From contig NZ_CANQYJ010000012.1 in the NCBI RefSeq assembly GCF_947628055.1, positions 1 through 34,879 of the forward strand: a DNA stretch of 34,879 nucleotides, in the 5' to 3' direction. The notes below the pieces were generated by a model. That model saw only the letters and a list, made by a program, of their open reading frames with translations, had not been told where the DNA came from and searched no databases. Each line of letters opens with the position of its first letter. Within the stretch, counting starts at the first letter, position 1. The translations under genes were made by a program, and so were the position numbers. This DNA is from an uncultured Rikenella sp. GTDB taxonomy: Bacteria > Bacteroidota > Bacteroidia > Bacteroidales > Rikenellaceae. Below, one piece after another: positions 7,962 to 16,461 of this stretch.

Positions 7962-9128
7962 ATGGCGAAAATATTAGTGATCGACGACGAGCGGAGTATC
8001 CGCAACATTATCGGAGAGTTGCTGGAGATGGAAGGACACACGGTGAAAACCGCCGAGAACGGATTGCAGGGGTATGAAATGATCGGGGCCGAGGCGTTCG
8101 ACCTGGTGATTTCGGACATCAAAATGCCGGAAATGGATGGTATCGAGCTGCTGGACAAGCTGATCGAGACGCATCAGGACATCACGATGGTGATGATCTC
8201 GGGCCACGGGAATATCGATACGGCGGTGGATTGCATCAAGAAAGGCGCTTTCGACTACATCGAGAAGCCGATCGACATGAATCGTTTGCTGGTGACGGTC
8301 AAGAATGCGCTGGAACGGGGGTCGCTGGTCAAGGAGACCAAGACTTTGCGGCGCAAGGTGCACAAGGTGGCGGAGATCGTAGGCGAGTCGCCGGCGATCG
8401 AACGGGTCAAGATGATGATCGACAAGGTGGCGTCGAGCGATGCACGGGTCTTGATTACGGGCTCGAACGGGACGGGAAAGGAGTTAGTGGCGCGCTGGCT
8501 GCACGAGAAAAGCGACCGGGCGGCCATGCCGTTCGTGGAGGTCAATTGCGCGGCGATCCCGTCGGAACTGATCGAGAGCGAGTTATTCGGGCATGAAAAG
8601 GGGGCGTTTACGTCGGCGATCAAGCAGCGCAAGGGGAAGTTCGAGCAGGCGGACGGCGGAACGATTTTCTTGGACGAGATCGGGGACATGAGTCTGGCGG
8701 CGCAGGCGAAGGTGCTGCGGGCGTTGCAGGAACGCAAGATCACGAGGGTAGGTTCGGACAAGGATATTACGGTGGATGCGCGGGTGCTGGCGGCGACGAA
8801 CAAAAACCTGTCGGAGGAGATTGCCAAGGGTAATTTCCGCGAGGATTTGTACCACCGGCTGAGTGTCATTCTCATCCATGTGCCGAAGCTGGCGGATCGG
8901 CGCGAGGATATTCCGCTGCTGGTGAACCATTTTATCAAAAGCATTTGTGCCGATAAGGGCAAACCGCTGAGTACGATTACGCCGGAGGCGGTGGAGGCGT
9001 TGTGTGGCATGCCGTGGACGGGGAATATCCGGGAGTTGCATAATGCGGTGGAGCGTCTGTTGATTCTGAGCGGGCGGGAGATTACGCTGGACGATGTCAA
9101 ATTGTATGTGATGCAAACGGACGAGTGA
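7962..9128 (+). CDS. NtrC-family sigma-54 response regulator without a visible DNA-binding domain
   Basis: A 388-aa protein. The receiver domain spans residues 1-120, with acidic pocket DD (8-9) and phospho-acceptor Asp52 (ISDIKMP). The AAA+ domain spans about 140-370, with Walker A GSNGTGKE (167-174), Walker B-like GGTIFLDEIGD and an arginine-finger region. The sigma-54 contact loop reads GAFTSA (214-219) rather than GAFTGA. The protein stops soon after GNIRELHNAVERLLIL and DDVKLYVMQTDE, with no Fis-type helix-turn-helix. By family knowledge it would remodel RpoN-RNA polymerase after phosphorylation. Without the HTH it would have to act from solution or through a partner. No histidine kinase lies beside it. 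Confidence 0.9.
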   Translation: MAKILVIDDERSIRNIIGELLEMEGHTVKTAENGLQGYEMIGAEAFDLVISDIKMPEMDGIELLDKLIETHQDITMVMISGHGNIDTAVDCIKKGAFDYIEKPIDMNRLLVTVKNALERGSLVKETKTLRRKVHKVAEIVGESPAIERVKMMIDKVASSDARVLITGSNGTGKELVARWLHEKSDRAAMPFVEVNCAAIPSELIESELFGHEKGAFTSAIKQRKGKFEQADGGTIFLDEIGDMSLAAQAKVLRALQERKITRVGSDKDITVDARVLAATNKNLSEEIAKGNFREDLYHRLSVILIHVPKLADRREDIPLLVNHFIKSICADKGKPLSTITPEAVEALCGMPWTGNIRELHNAVERLLILSGREITLDDVKLYVMQTDE

Positions 9129-9330
9129 TCGGGGCGGGGGGCAATGGAATGGCGCGTGCCGCTGGCTCTTGGGGAAAGGTGGATTGCGGTTGTGTTATTC
9201 CGGGGCAGGGAATCGCACTCGCTGGATATTATTTTTGCAGGTTGCTCGAAAGCTCTGCGAAGGGGATACCGCGGACGGGGGGCTTCTGCCATGGTTTGCC
9301 CGGTTTGTTGAAGGCAGTCCTTTGCCCGGG

Positions 9331-9455
9331 CGGGGTCCCGTCGGGGCTTTATTGGAGTTTGCGCTGTTTTATTAAGGCGGTTACAACCTTTTGTCCACCG
9401 CGGGGCCCCGTTGGGGCTTTTGTTGGAGTTTGCATTGCTTTATTAAGGTGGTTAC
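9331..9455 (+). repeat. Two-copy tandem repeat of about 55 bp
   Basis: Two units, 9331-9384 and 9401-9455, share the pattern CGGGGyCCCGTyGGGGCTTT, then TTGGAGTTTGC, then TTTATTAAGGyGGTTAC, with about eight substitutions between them and a 16-bp spacer. Each unit begins with a small CGGGG/CCCCG palindrome. They sit in the gene-free region after the response regulator. The ORF that spans them (9125-9565) has no recognisable protein character. Confidence 0.8.
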
Positions 9456-9900
9456 TGCCCGGTTGGAGTACCTATCGCACCCGCGCGCCATGCCGGAAAA
9501 AGGGAAATCGACGGTTTCAACGTGAGTTGAAAGCGAACGATTTTCCCGACGCGCGGGGAAAATAAGTTGGATTAAAGACTGCCCAAGCGAAACGCAGTTT
9601 CGCCCGTCCCGCCGGGGTCACCCGGACGCCGCCCGCGCAGGGCAGTACCCTCCGGTTAAGGTGTAGCACCCCCAGCTGGAATGCCCAGCGACACCCCGCG
9701 CGCGATTGCTGGAGAAGGAAATCGTTCAAAAGCAGCATGCGCTTTTGAACAGGATTTCCGCCAGCGTGCAGGCAAAACCCATCTTCGGGTCGCAGCCTGC
9801 GGAATTGGGTAGTTCCAGCCCGGCTCGGGTGCCGAGCGGCACCGGACCTCCCGAGGGGGAGGCGTCTGGCCCGCGCGACCTGCGGTCGCAAATAGTATCA
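9456..9900. other. Gene-free GC-rich region with long hairpins
   Basis: I find no convincing gene. Two long hairpins are visible. The first, 9480-9557, has outer arms CCCGCGCG/CGCGCGGG, middle arms GGGAAATCG/CGATTTTCCC and an inner TTTCAAC-GTGA-GTTGAAA. The second, 9708-9765, has GCTGG, GGAAATC and GTTCAAAAGC arms, each matched on the other side around a 7-nt loop. A smaller GCGAAAC-gca-GTTTCGC hairpin lies near 9580-9600. This could be a structured RNA or a decayed repeat element. It joins copy C of the repeat family on its right. Confidence 0.6.
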
Positions 9901-10333
9901 AAAAAACAGTACGGTTTATTTAGCACTGTGCCGTGAGTGACTGTTCTTTCTTTGAAAAGAAAGGCCCCATAGGGGCTTTCCGGGCTGTAATTACCCTAAT
10001 CCTTACGCTCCGCAGTCCTCTTTCTTTGAACCCTGTTTTTTTGTCAGGACTTTCCAATGCGGCGCGCATAAAGGTAATGCAATCATTAGCGCGCCCATTG
10101 AGAAAGCCCGACAAAAACAAAACATTCGAGAACCGGGGGTACCCGGCAGGCTCAAGAGATGCGTTAGCATCTCAAAAAGTTTTTCTGGTTCTCGCTAACT
10201 GCGCTCCGCTTGTTTTCCTCCTCGCCGCTCACCATAGTCCGCAAGCGGCCTCTGGATTCGCTGGCAGCGTCGGTTGTTCACAAAGAGAACAGTACCCTCC
10301 TGGAACACGTACAATAAAACCTACAATAAAAAG
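9901..10333 (+). repeat. Structured intergenic repeat element, copy C
   Basis: Its left end (near CGGTTTATTTAGCACTGTGC, then GTGAGTGACTGTTC) and right end (GTACAATAAAACCTAC) match the ends of copy B in the same orientation. Shared internal parts are CTCCGCAGTCCTCT, the GAGATGC-gtta-GCATCTC hairpin (10156-10173) and the terminal CAAAGAGAAC. The central hairpin (arms 10035-10067 and 10089-10123) occupies the place of the hairpin in A and B but has unrelated sequence. A module at 10188-10290 is the reverse complement of the module at 22885-22987 in copy B. The ORF 9933-11222 reads through this element only because its true start lies downstream. Confidence 0.75.
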
Positions 10334-10479
10334 TTCTGCGTGTTCGACTTCGCGCCCACCCTCTAAGGCTGAGCAAACTCCCGGTCGGCGTGCCCGGCGG
10401 TACCCGCCGGGCACGCGGCGCTGCGAACCGGCACGGCTAAAAAAACCGCCGCCCATTTCCAACTCTCGGAAAAAACCCG

Positions 10480-10487
10480 TACTTTTG
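10480..10487 (+). promoter_or_regulatory. -7 box for the TPR gene
   Basis: TACTTTTG is an exact TAnnTTTG match, 30 bp before the ATG at 10518. It supports a start at 10518 instead of the upstream end of the long ORF. Confidence 0.6.
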
Positions 10488-10517
10488 TCCCCAGATTTCA
10501 AAAACCGAATAACAGTC

Positions 10518-11222
10518 ATGGCAGAAACCAATAAGAACCGTCGCGCCCAAGACCCCGAACAGGTTATCGAACAGGGACTCGGCCGATTCGAACTCTTTAT
10601 CGAACGCAACGGGAAAGCGATGCTCGTCATACTCGGGATAATCATCGTCTTAGTAGGCGGCTACTTCTCCTACAAGTACCTCTACCTCGCCCCGCGCGCG
10701 GAAAAGGCATCAGCCGCCATGTTTGAAGCCCAGAACCAGTTTGAACGCGACTCTTTCGCTTTGGCATTGAACGGCAACGCATCGTTCGACGGATTCTTAG
10801 CCATTGCAGACCGGTACGGCAATACCCCGCAGGGGAATATCGCCAGACACTATGCAGGTTTGTGCTACCTCTATATGGGCAAGTATCAGGAGGCTATCGA
10901 CGCTTTCAAGTCTTACAAGGCCGTGGGACACAATGCCGCAGGCACCTTGATCGCCGCACAGAACTTGGGCTTGACAGGAGACGCTTACATCGAACTCGGA
11001 CAACTGGAAGAAGGGGTTAAATATTATGAACAGGCGGCCGCTTACAGCGATAATGTCGGCACCACACCGGTATACCTTAAGAAAGCGGGGATGGTCAACG
11101 AAAAATTAGGCAACCTGCAAAAGGCGCTGGACCAATATCTGAATATCCGCAACAACTATCCGCGCAGCATGCAGGCGCGCGACATCGAGAAATTCATCGC
11201 CAGAGTGCAGCAACAACTTTGA
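10518..11222 (+). CDS. Membrane-anchored TPR protein
   Basis: A 234-aa protein starting MAETNKNRRAQ. The N-terminus (1-33) is polar, a single transmembrane helix spans about 34-56 (MLVILGIIIVLVGGYF), and the rest carries TPR-type repeats (ARHYAGLCYLYMGKYQEAIDAF; LGLTGDAYIELGQLEEGVKYYEQAA; EKLGNLQKALDQYLNI). The layout (short cytoplasmic tail, one helix, periplasmic TPRs) resembles YfgM-like proteins that bind periplasmic chaperones or the translocon, but I infer this from architecture only. The ORF track starts it at 9933 inside repeat copy C; the promoter box at 10480 and the ATG at 10518 make the shorter form much more likely. A strong terminator follows. Confidence 0.85.
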   Translation: MAETNKNRRAQDPEQVIEQGLGRFELFIERNGKAMLVILGIIIVLVGGYFSYKYLYLAPRAEKASAAMFEAQNQFERDSFALALNGNASFDGFLAIADRYGNTPQGNIARHYAGLCYLYMGKYQEAIDAFKSYKAVGHNAAGTLIAAQNLGLTGDAYIELGQLEEGVKYYEQAAAYSDNVGTTPVYLKKAGMVNEKLGNLQKALDQYLNIRNNYPRSMQARDIEKFIARVQQQL

Positions 11223-11251
11223 GCAAGTTTGACCGATTTGCCGAAACCTAT

Positions 11252-11308
11252 GTGCGATCCCCCATTTCGCTTCATTTGAAGGAATAGGCCGGGATCGCAC
11301 TTCTTTTA
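11252..11308 (+). terminator. Terminator after the TPR gene
   Basis: A perfect 10-bp inverted repeat (GTGCGATCCC/GGGATCGCAC) around a 29-nt loop, followed by TTCTTTTAT. It lies between the TPR gene and ribH, so ribH probably has its own promoter. Confidence 0.75.
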
Positions 11309-11339
11309 TAGTGTTAAGCAACAAACAGTACCTAAGATA

Positions 11340-11870
11340 ATGGCCTCAAATCTGAAAAACCTCTCCGTTTTCGACCGGCCCGTGCCGTCGGCTTCCGAGA
11401 TGTCCTTCGGCATCGTGGTGGCGGAATGGAACTACGCGATCACCAGTGCTCTGCTCGAAGGCGCCGTCGCCACTCTGCGCGCCGCCGGCTGCCCCGAAGA
11501 GAAGATCAGCGTCAAATGGGTGCCCGGAACTTTCGAACTGGCTATGGGCGCCCAATATTTTGCAGAATACACCAATGTCGACGCCGTGATCGTACTCGGC
11601 TGCGTGATCCAAGGCGACACCCGGCATTTCGACTTCATCTGCCAGGGAGTGACGATGGGCGTGCAGCAGATGCAGCTCAGCTGGAACATGCCGATTGCTT
11701 TTGGGGTGCTGACCACCGACGACCGGCAGCAGGCTCTCGACCGGGCAGGCGGAAAGCTCGGCAACAAAGGCGACGAAGCGGCAGCGACGGCGATCAAGAT
11801 GGTCGCCCTGCAGCGCGAAATGGAGATGGAAGACAACGGCGAAAATACCGGGCGGGCTGTCGTCAACTAA
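11340..11870 (+). CDS. ribH: 6,7-dimethyl-8-ribityllumazine synthase
   Basis: A 176-aa lumazine synthase, which condenses 5-amino-6-ribitylaminouracil with 3,4-dihydroxy-2-butanone 4-phosphate in riboflavin synthesis. Family motifs are clear: VVAEWNYAIT (substrate pocket Trp/Asn), VPGTFELAMGA, VIVLGCVIQGDTRHFDFIC with the catalytic His in the loop, and PIAFGVLTTDDRQQALDRAGGKLGNKG near the end. Length is slightly above the usual 155-160 aa because of an acidic C-terminal tail (MEMEDNGENTG). The ATG at 11340 is the first in frame. The rest of the rib pathway is not in the window. Confidence 0.95.
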   Translation: MASNLKNLSVFDRPVPSASEMSFGIVVAEWNYAITSALLEGAVATLRAAGCPEEKISVKWVPGTFELAMGAQYFAEYTNVDAVIVLGCVIQGDTRHFDFICQGVTMGVQQMQLSWNMPIAFGVLTTDDRQQALDRAGGKLGNKGDEAAATAIKMVALQREMEMEDNGENTGRAVVN

Positions 11871-12068
11871 AAGACGAGATTTCGCTCCGGGCTTGTTCTG
11901 GTCTGACGGCGACAATACATTAAAGGATATTGCCTGCTATCGTTTTTTCTGTATCGGCTGCGCGGGGCAGACAATAACTTAGGCATGGTTTGCGGTACGG
12001 CGCGGAGAAACTTTTCTTTGCCCGAAAACAACCTGTGAATCAACCTCTTAAGCGTGCGAAGCACCGGA

Positions 12069-13643
12069 TCATCTTCTCCGCCGCCATTTGGCCACAGCCC
12101 CTCGCAGCAGGTCAGCCGCTAATTTTGCGAAACAGCGCATTCCTTGCGAACAGAGGTACATCGCTCCTCCGCAAATCGCCCCGTAAACCAGCGGCGCCGC
12201 CAACGCATTGACCACCCACCCGCTCCACGAGGTCATCGGCGGCAGCCATCCTAACCCCACGATCCAGCCCGACAGCAGCCAACTCCCCCCGATAATAGTA
12301 ATGTATTTTCCCACCGTCGCCCAATACTCCCCCGACGGCTCCCGAAATCCCCGCCGGTAGAGGAAATACGGTTTCCACAGCAGCACGAAAAGCCCCGTGC
12401 TCAGCAGTGTCCCTGCCACGACTCCCGCCACCCCGTAATGCAGGCAGGCCCACACCGAGATCGCCACGTTCAGTCCCGCCTCCGTCCACGCCGCCCACAC
12501 GTCGTGATACAGTCCGTAAGCGTTCAGAAAATACTGCACCGTCTGGCGTACAAAGCCGATAAAGAGCGTGGCGACCAACATCAGCACGACCGGCTGCGAG
12601 AACAACACGTAGCGATCCGGCGTGAGCCACAGTGCGATGAACGGATTGACCAGCACGTAGAATGCGAATGCCAGCGTCCCGCCTATCCAGAAGTACATGG
12701 CGTTGAACTGCCAGAACACCAGCCGTATCTTGTCTCTGTTCCCTTCCGCCACTAAATTGCCCACCCCGGCATAGCTGTTTTGCAAAGTCCCGGTGATAAA
12801 GGTCGTTATCCGGTTGATGATGATCGAATAGTTCGTGTAGAATGCCACCATCATGAGCGACAGCACTTGTGAAATCACGAGTTTGTCGGACTGCACCAAT
12901 ATGAATCCGGCGATGCGGTGGGCAAAGATACGTTTCATCCCGGCGAACACTTCCCGATATTTGCGCACCACGCTCCTCCCCGCCCGCACCGAGGTGCGCA
13001 GCCACGGATAGACGCGCCGCACTACGGTTTCCAACCACACGGCGAAAACCGCTCCGAACACGATCTCTATACCTAACCAGGTCAAGTAGCCGGCTCCGGT
13101 CCATTTCAGCAGTGCCATCTGGAGCAGCACTTTCCCGATCAGGCACAGGTTGAACACGCGTGTCACCGCATACCCCCGCTGGTCGGCCACCAGCAGGTTC
13201 TGTTTGTAGTTGACTAAGTAACTCAGAAGTGTGGTCGTGAGGAAGGTGAAATAGGCTGCGTAGATCAGTCCGACATGCAAGCCTCCTGCTATGTCTTTGG
13301 CGAATATCCACGGGATGAATGCCGCAAAGACCAGTCCCGCCGCGCCTATCACGATGCCGACTATCCGGAACAGCCACCCGAGGAGCGATACGAGTTCGGT
13401 GATTTGTTCTCTGTCGCCCCGGTAGAGCGGTGTGTAGAGTACGTTGGCGATCGCGACGGAGATTCCCATTTCGGCCAGGTTCAGAAAGCCGATATAGCTC
13501 ATCACGGTCTCGGAAAGGCCGACCAGTTCGTTGCCCAGCGTGGCGAGGAAGATCCGCCGCGAAAAAAAATTCAGCAGCAGCACCAGCATGTAAAATGCCA
13601 GCGATATTTTCACGTTTTTGACACTGTACGAGATTCTCGACAT
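12069..13643 (-). CDS. Polysaccharide flippase / Wzx-like exporter (MOP superfamily)
   Basis: A 524-aa polytopic membrane protein with about 12-14 predicted helices, for example ISLAFYMLVLLLNFF at the start. The N-terminus (ISYSVKNVKISLAFYML...RRIFLATLGNELVGL) is typical of Bacteroidetes oligosaccharide flippases that move lipid-linked sugar units across the inner membrane. No glycosyltransferases flank it, so its substrate cannot be told; a lone flippase could act in lipid II, O-antigen or capsule export. It ends with a basic tail (AVAKWRRRR). It is followed on its 3' side by ribH, convergent and about 200 bp away, with nothing notable between. Confidence 0.85.
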   Translation of the reverse strand: MSRISYSVKNVKISLAFYMLVLLLNFFSRRIFLATLGNELVGLSETVMSYIGFLNLAEMGISVAIANVLYTPLYRGDREQITELVSLLGWLFRIVGIVIGAAGLVFAAFIPWIFAKDIAGGLHVGLIYAAYFTFLTTTLLSYLVNYKQNLLVADQRGYAVTRVFNLCLIGKVLLQMALLKWTGAGYLTWLGIEIVFGAVFAVWLETVVRRVYPWLRTSVRAGRSVVRKYREVFAGMKRIFAHRIAGFILVQSDKLVISQVLSLMMVAFYTNYSIIINRITTFITGTLQNSYAGVGNLVAEGNRDKIRLVFWQFNAMYFWIGGTLAFAFYVLVNPFIALWLTPDRYVLFSQPVVLMLVATLFIGFVRQTVQYFLNAYGLYHDVWAAWTEAGLNVAISVWACLHYGVAGVVAGTLLSTGLFVLLWKPYFLYRRGFREPSGEYWATVGKYITIIGGSWLLSGWIVGLGWLPPMTSWSGWVVNALAAPLVYGAICGGAMYLCSQGMRCFAKLAADLLRGAVAKWRRRR

Positions 13644-13867
13644 GGAATGTTTCCCGATTCGTCATTTATGCAGCGACAGTCTGGTCTGCAGCCGCTTTTC
13701 GGATTTTTCCCGGTAGTTTTCGCGAAAATATAACATTTTTTTCAACGGGGGTGTACAGACTGCGGATGATTTGCAATTGATGTGTTTGACGACCGGAGGC
13801 TGCCGTTGCTGCGGAAACCCGATAATAAACTTACGATTTTTCAACGGCCCGCAGCCTTCAGAAACCG

Positions 13868-16261
13868 CTACTCCCTTACGTAAATTCGTTTGATCCGCGC
13901 CGATACGGAAGTCAGCACCTCATACGAGATCGTGCCCAAAACCCGAGCCACATCCCGCACAGTAGGCTTTTCGCCGAAAATCACCACCTCGTCCCCCTCA
14001 GCCGCCTCCGGTACAGCCGTTACGTCGATCATGCAAGTGTCCATGCAGATATTTCCGATCGTCGGACACAACACCCCCCGGACACAAACCTGCCCCGCCC
14101 CATTTCCTAAGCCCCGGTCCATGCCATCCGCATAGCCGATCGGGATAGTCGCCATACGCATCGGGCCGCCGACGACCCCGCGCCGGTTATACCCCACCGT
14201 ATCGCCCGCATGCAGATGTTTGATCTGCACGATCTGCGTTTTGAGCGTCGCCGCCACTTGCAATTTCGGATCCTCGATGCCGTACAGCCCCACCCCCAGG
14301 CGCACCATGTCGAAATGAGCCTCCGGAAAACGAACGATCCCCGCACTGTTGCAGATATGGCGCAAAATAGAAGTGTCGCCTAGCGCCTCGACGATCCGAC
14401 CGCTCATGGCCGTAAAAGCGGCAATCTGTCCCCGCGTAAATTCATCCTCCGCCGGGTCTTCCGAAGCCGCCAAGTGCGAAAAGATCGACCGTACGCGAAC
14501 CGCATTCTCCCGCTTCAAAGCATCGCAAAGAGCCGGAATGTCGTCCGGCATGAACCCCAGACGGTGCATGCCCGTGTCCATCTTCAGGTGTATAGGTGCT
14601 CCGGCGATACCCCGGCTGCCCATCTCGCAGGCGTAATTTTTCAGCGACGCGAACGAATAGATTTCCGGTTCGAGGTCGTAATCGGCCATGACCGCGAAGC
14701 TGCCTGGATCGGAGTTCAGCACCACGATCGGCAGGTGTATTCCGGCTTCGCGCAGCGCCACCCCTTCGTCGGCGAAAGCGACAGCCAGATAATCGACCCC
14801 CTCGTGTTGAAGCATAGCCGCGATCTCGTCCGCCCCGGTTCCGTAGGAGTAGGCCTTGACCATCACCATTACCCGCGTCTCCGGCCGGAGCATGGCGCGG
14901 AAGTGGTTCAGATTGTCGGCCAGCGCGGTGAGGTTGACCTCCAGCGTGGTGGTATGGGTGCGTTTCTCCAAAAACCGGGAGATGCGCTCGAAACCGAAAG
15001 CCCGGCTCCCCTTGATCAGAATATACCGCCCGGCGAAACGTTCTTTGTCGGCGTGACGCAGAAAGTCGTCGGTGGAGGCATAGAAATGGGCATGCTCGGG
15101 CCCCAGAACAGCGGCGAAGCGATGCGCTGCCGAAGTGACCTCGGGCCCGATTCCGATCAAGTCGGCGACTCCATGCTCCCGCACCAAGGCAGCCACCTGC
15201 CGGTAGAGCTCGTCCGGTTTCAGCCCGGCCTGCATGATGTCGGAGAGGATCAGCGCTTTGGAACGCTCCCCGGCGTTATGGTCGAGGCAGTCGAGAGCGA
15301 TCCCGAGCGAAGTGAGGTCGCTGTTGTACGAGTCGTTGATCAGGGTGCTCCCGAGTATCCCTTCGCGCAACTCGAGCCGCATGGCGACAGGCTGCAATTC
15401 CGAAAAGGGTTTCGGCGCGATGCCGAGCAGTCGATAGAGCGCTGCGACATGGGCGGCGTTTTCGCGCGAAGCGTAATCCCCGAAAAGCTCGGCCAGGCCG
15501 GTCATTTCGTCGGCTCTCCAGCCGTGAAGACGTTCGGGACATTTGCCGTACCGTTTGCCGATATGCCGGGCGATCAGCGGGCTGTCGGCATGATAGATCA
15601 CAGCTTCGGCCCCCCGGAACAGCTTGAGCTTTTCGTCGAGTTTCTGTTCGTCGGAGTTGAAATTTTCGCTGTGGGCGGCCCCGATATTGGTGAGGATGCC
15701 GATCTGGGGACGGATCATGGCTTCGAGCCGCTCCATTTCGCCGGGCTGCGAGATTCCGGCCTCGATCACCACGAGCTGTTCGTCGCCCCGGATCATCAGC
15801 AGCGAAAGGGCTACGCCTATCTGCGAGTTGTAACTGCGCGGGCTGCGCAGCAGCCGTCCGGCACCCTCGGGCCAGAGCTGTGCGATCCACTCTTTGACCA
15901 CCGTCTTGCCGTTGCTGCCGGTAACGGCTGCCACGGTGCCGTTGTACTGCTGGCGGTGGTAGGCGGCCAGGGCCTGCAAAGCCTGAAGCGTGTCGGGCAC
16001 AGTGACGAACGAGGCTTCGGGCATGGCTGAGGCGGCGGTGTCGGGCACGTATCCGGCCAGAAAACTGCGCACGCCGCGGCGATAGAGGTCGGCGATATAG
16101 TGATGTCCGTCGTGGTTGGGCCCGGTCAGGGCGACGAAAAGGGTGTCGGCGGGCCGGGCAATGTGGTTGCGGCTGTCGGTGGCGACGGCGGTGACGTGCC
16201 GGTCGCTGCCGTGGAGGGTGCCGCCGGAGGTGGCGGCTATGTGGGACAAAGTGTAATCCAT
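13868..16261 (-). CDS. murF-alr: MurF-alanine racemase fusion
   Basis: A 797-aa bifunctional protein. Residues 1 to about 430 are MurF, which adds D-Ala-D-Ala to UDP-MurNAc-tripeptide; the ATP loop is TGSNGKTVVKEW and the C-terminal ligase domain has LINDSYNSDLTSL. Residues from about 440 to the end are alanine racemase, with the PLP lysine in MVKAYSYGTG and the catalytic tyrosine region in VGYNRRGVVGG. The fusion supplies D-Ala and uses the dipeptide in peptidoglycan synthesis; it is a recurring arrangement in Bacteroidetes, not a new one. The ORF track extends the start to 16405. I choose MDYTLSH at 16261, because a promoter box (16292-16299) lies within the extension. Confidence 0.95.
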   Translation of the reverse strand: MDYTLSHIAATSGGTLHGSDRHVTAVATDSRNHIARPADTLFVALTGPNHDGHHYIADLYRRGVRSFLAGYVPDTAASAMPEASFVTVPDTLQALQALAAYHRQQYNGTVAAVTGSNGKTVVKEWIAQLWPEGAGRLLRSPRSYNSQIGVALSLLMIRGDEQLVVIEAGISQPGEMERLEAMIRPQIGILTNIGAAHSENFNSDEQKLDEKLKLFRGAEAVIYHADSPLIARHIGKRYGKCPERLHGWRADEMTGLAELFGDYASRENAAHVAALYRLLGIAPKPFSELQPVAMRLELREGILGSTLINDSYNSDLTSLGIALDCLDHNAGERSKALILSDIMQAGLKPDELYRQVAALVREHGVADLIGIGPEVTSAAHRFAAVLGPEHAHFYASTDDFLRHADKERFAGRYILIKGSRAFGFERISRFLEKRTHTTTLEVNLTALADNLNHFRAMLRPETRVMVMVKAYSYGTGADEIAAMLQHEGVDYLAVAFADEGVALREAGIHLPIVVLNSDPGSFAVMADYDLEPEIYSFASLKNYACEMGSRGIAGAPIHLKMDTGMHRLGFMPDDIPALCDALKRENAVRVRSIFSHLAASEDPAEDEFTRGQIAAFTAMSGRIVEALGDTSILRHICNSAGIVRFPEAHFDMVRLGVGLYGIEDPKLQVAATLKTQIVQIKHLHAGDTVGYNRRGVVGGPMRMATIPIGYADGMDRGLGNGAGQVCVRGVLCPTIGNICMDTCMIDVTAVPEAAEGDEVVIFGEKPTVRDVARVLGTISYEVLTSVSARIKRIYVRE

Positions 16262-16291
16262 GTTTTTTGTTGCCGTTGTGGTTCGAGGCTG

Positions 16292-16299
16292 CAAAGTTA
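16292..16299 (-). promoter_or_regulatory. -7 box for murF-alr
   Basis: The minus strand reads TAACTTTG, an exact TAnnTTTG match, 30 bp before the chosen ATG at 16261. Confidence 0.6.
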
Positions 16300-16426
16300 C
16301 ATTTTTTATCGGCTCGCTGCGGCGGCCGACCGGTTTCCGTTCCCGTGCGCCCGGCACCGCCGCCGGCGGTTTCCCCTTGTCGGCGGGAGCGGCGGGAAAA
16401 AGCACGCGGGAACGCGTGAAATTAAG

Positions 16427-16434
16427 TATCTTTG
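16427..16434 (+). promoter_or_regulatory. -7 box for recF
   Basis: TATCTTTG is an exact TAnnTTTG match, 27 bp before the ATG at 16462. The upstream TTG start in the ORF track (16432) lies inside it. Confidence 0.65.
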
Positions 16435-16461
16435 TCTGTCAAACTTTTGTGGGGGATAAGG

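Noticed and set aside
9125-9565. 146-aa ORF after the response regulator
   Set aside because: It runs through the tandem repeat and hairpin region and shows no domain, no signal and no neighbour link.
9901-10333. CRISPR array or retron-like RNA
   Set aside because: There is no regular short repeat-spacer pattern and no reverse transcriptase or Cas gene nearby. The repeats are dispersed elements with terminal inverted repeats.
9933-10517. N-terminal extension of the TPR protein
   Set aside because: It translates repeat copy C. A promoter box at 10480 and a proper ATG at 10518 explain the real gene.
14474-16030. 518-aa plus-strand ORF opposite murF-alr
   Set aside because: It is a shadow of a clearly recognised gene.
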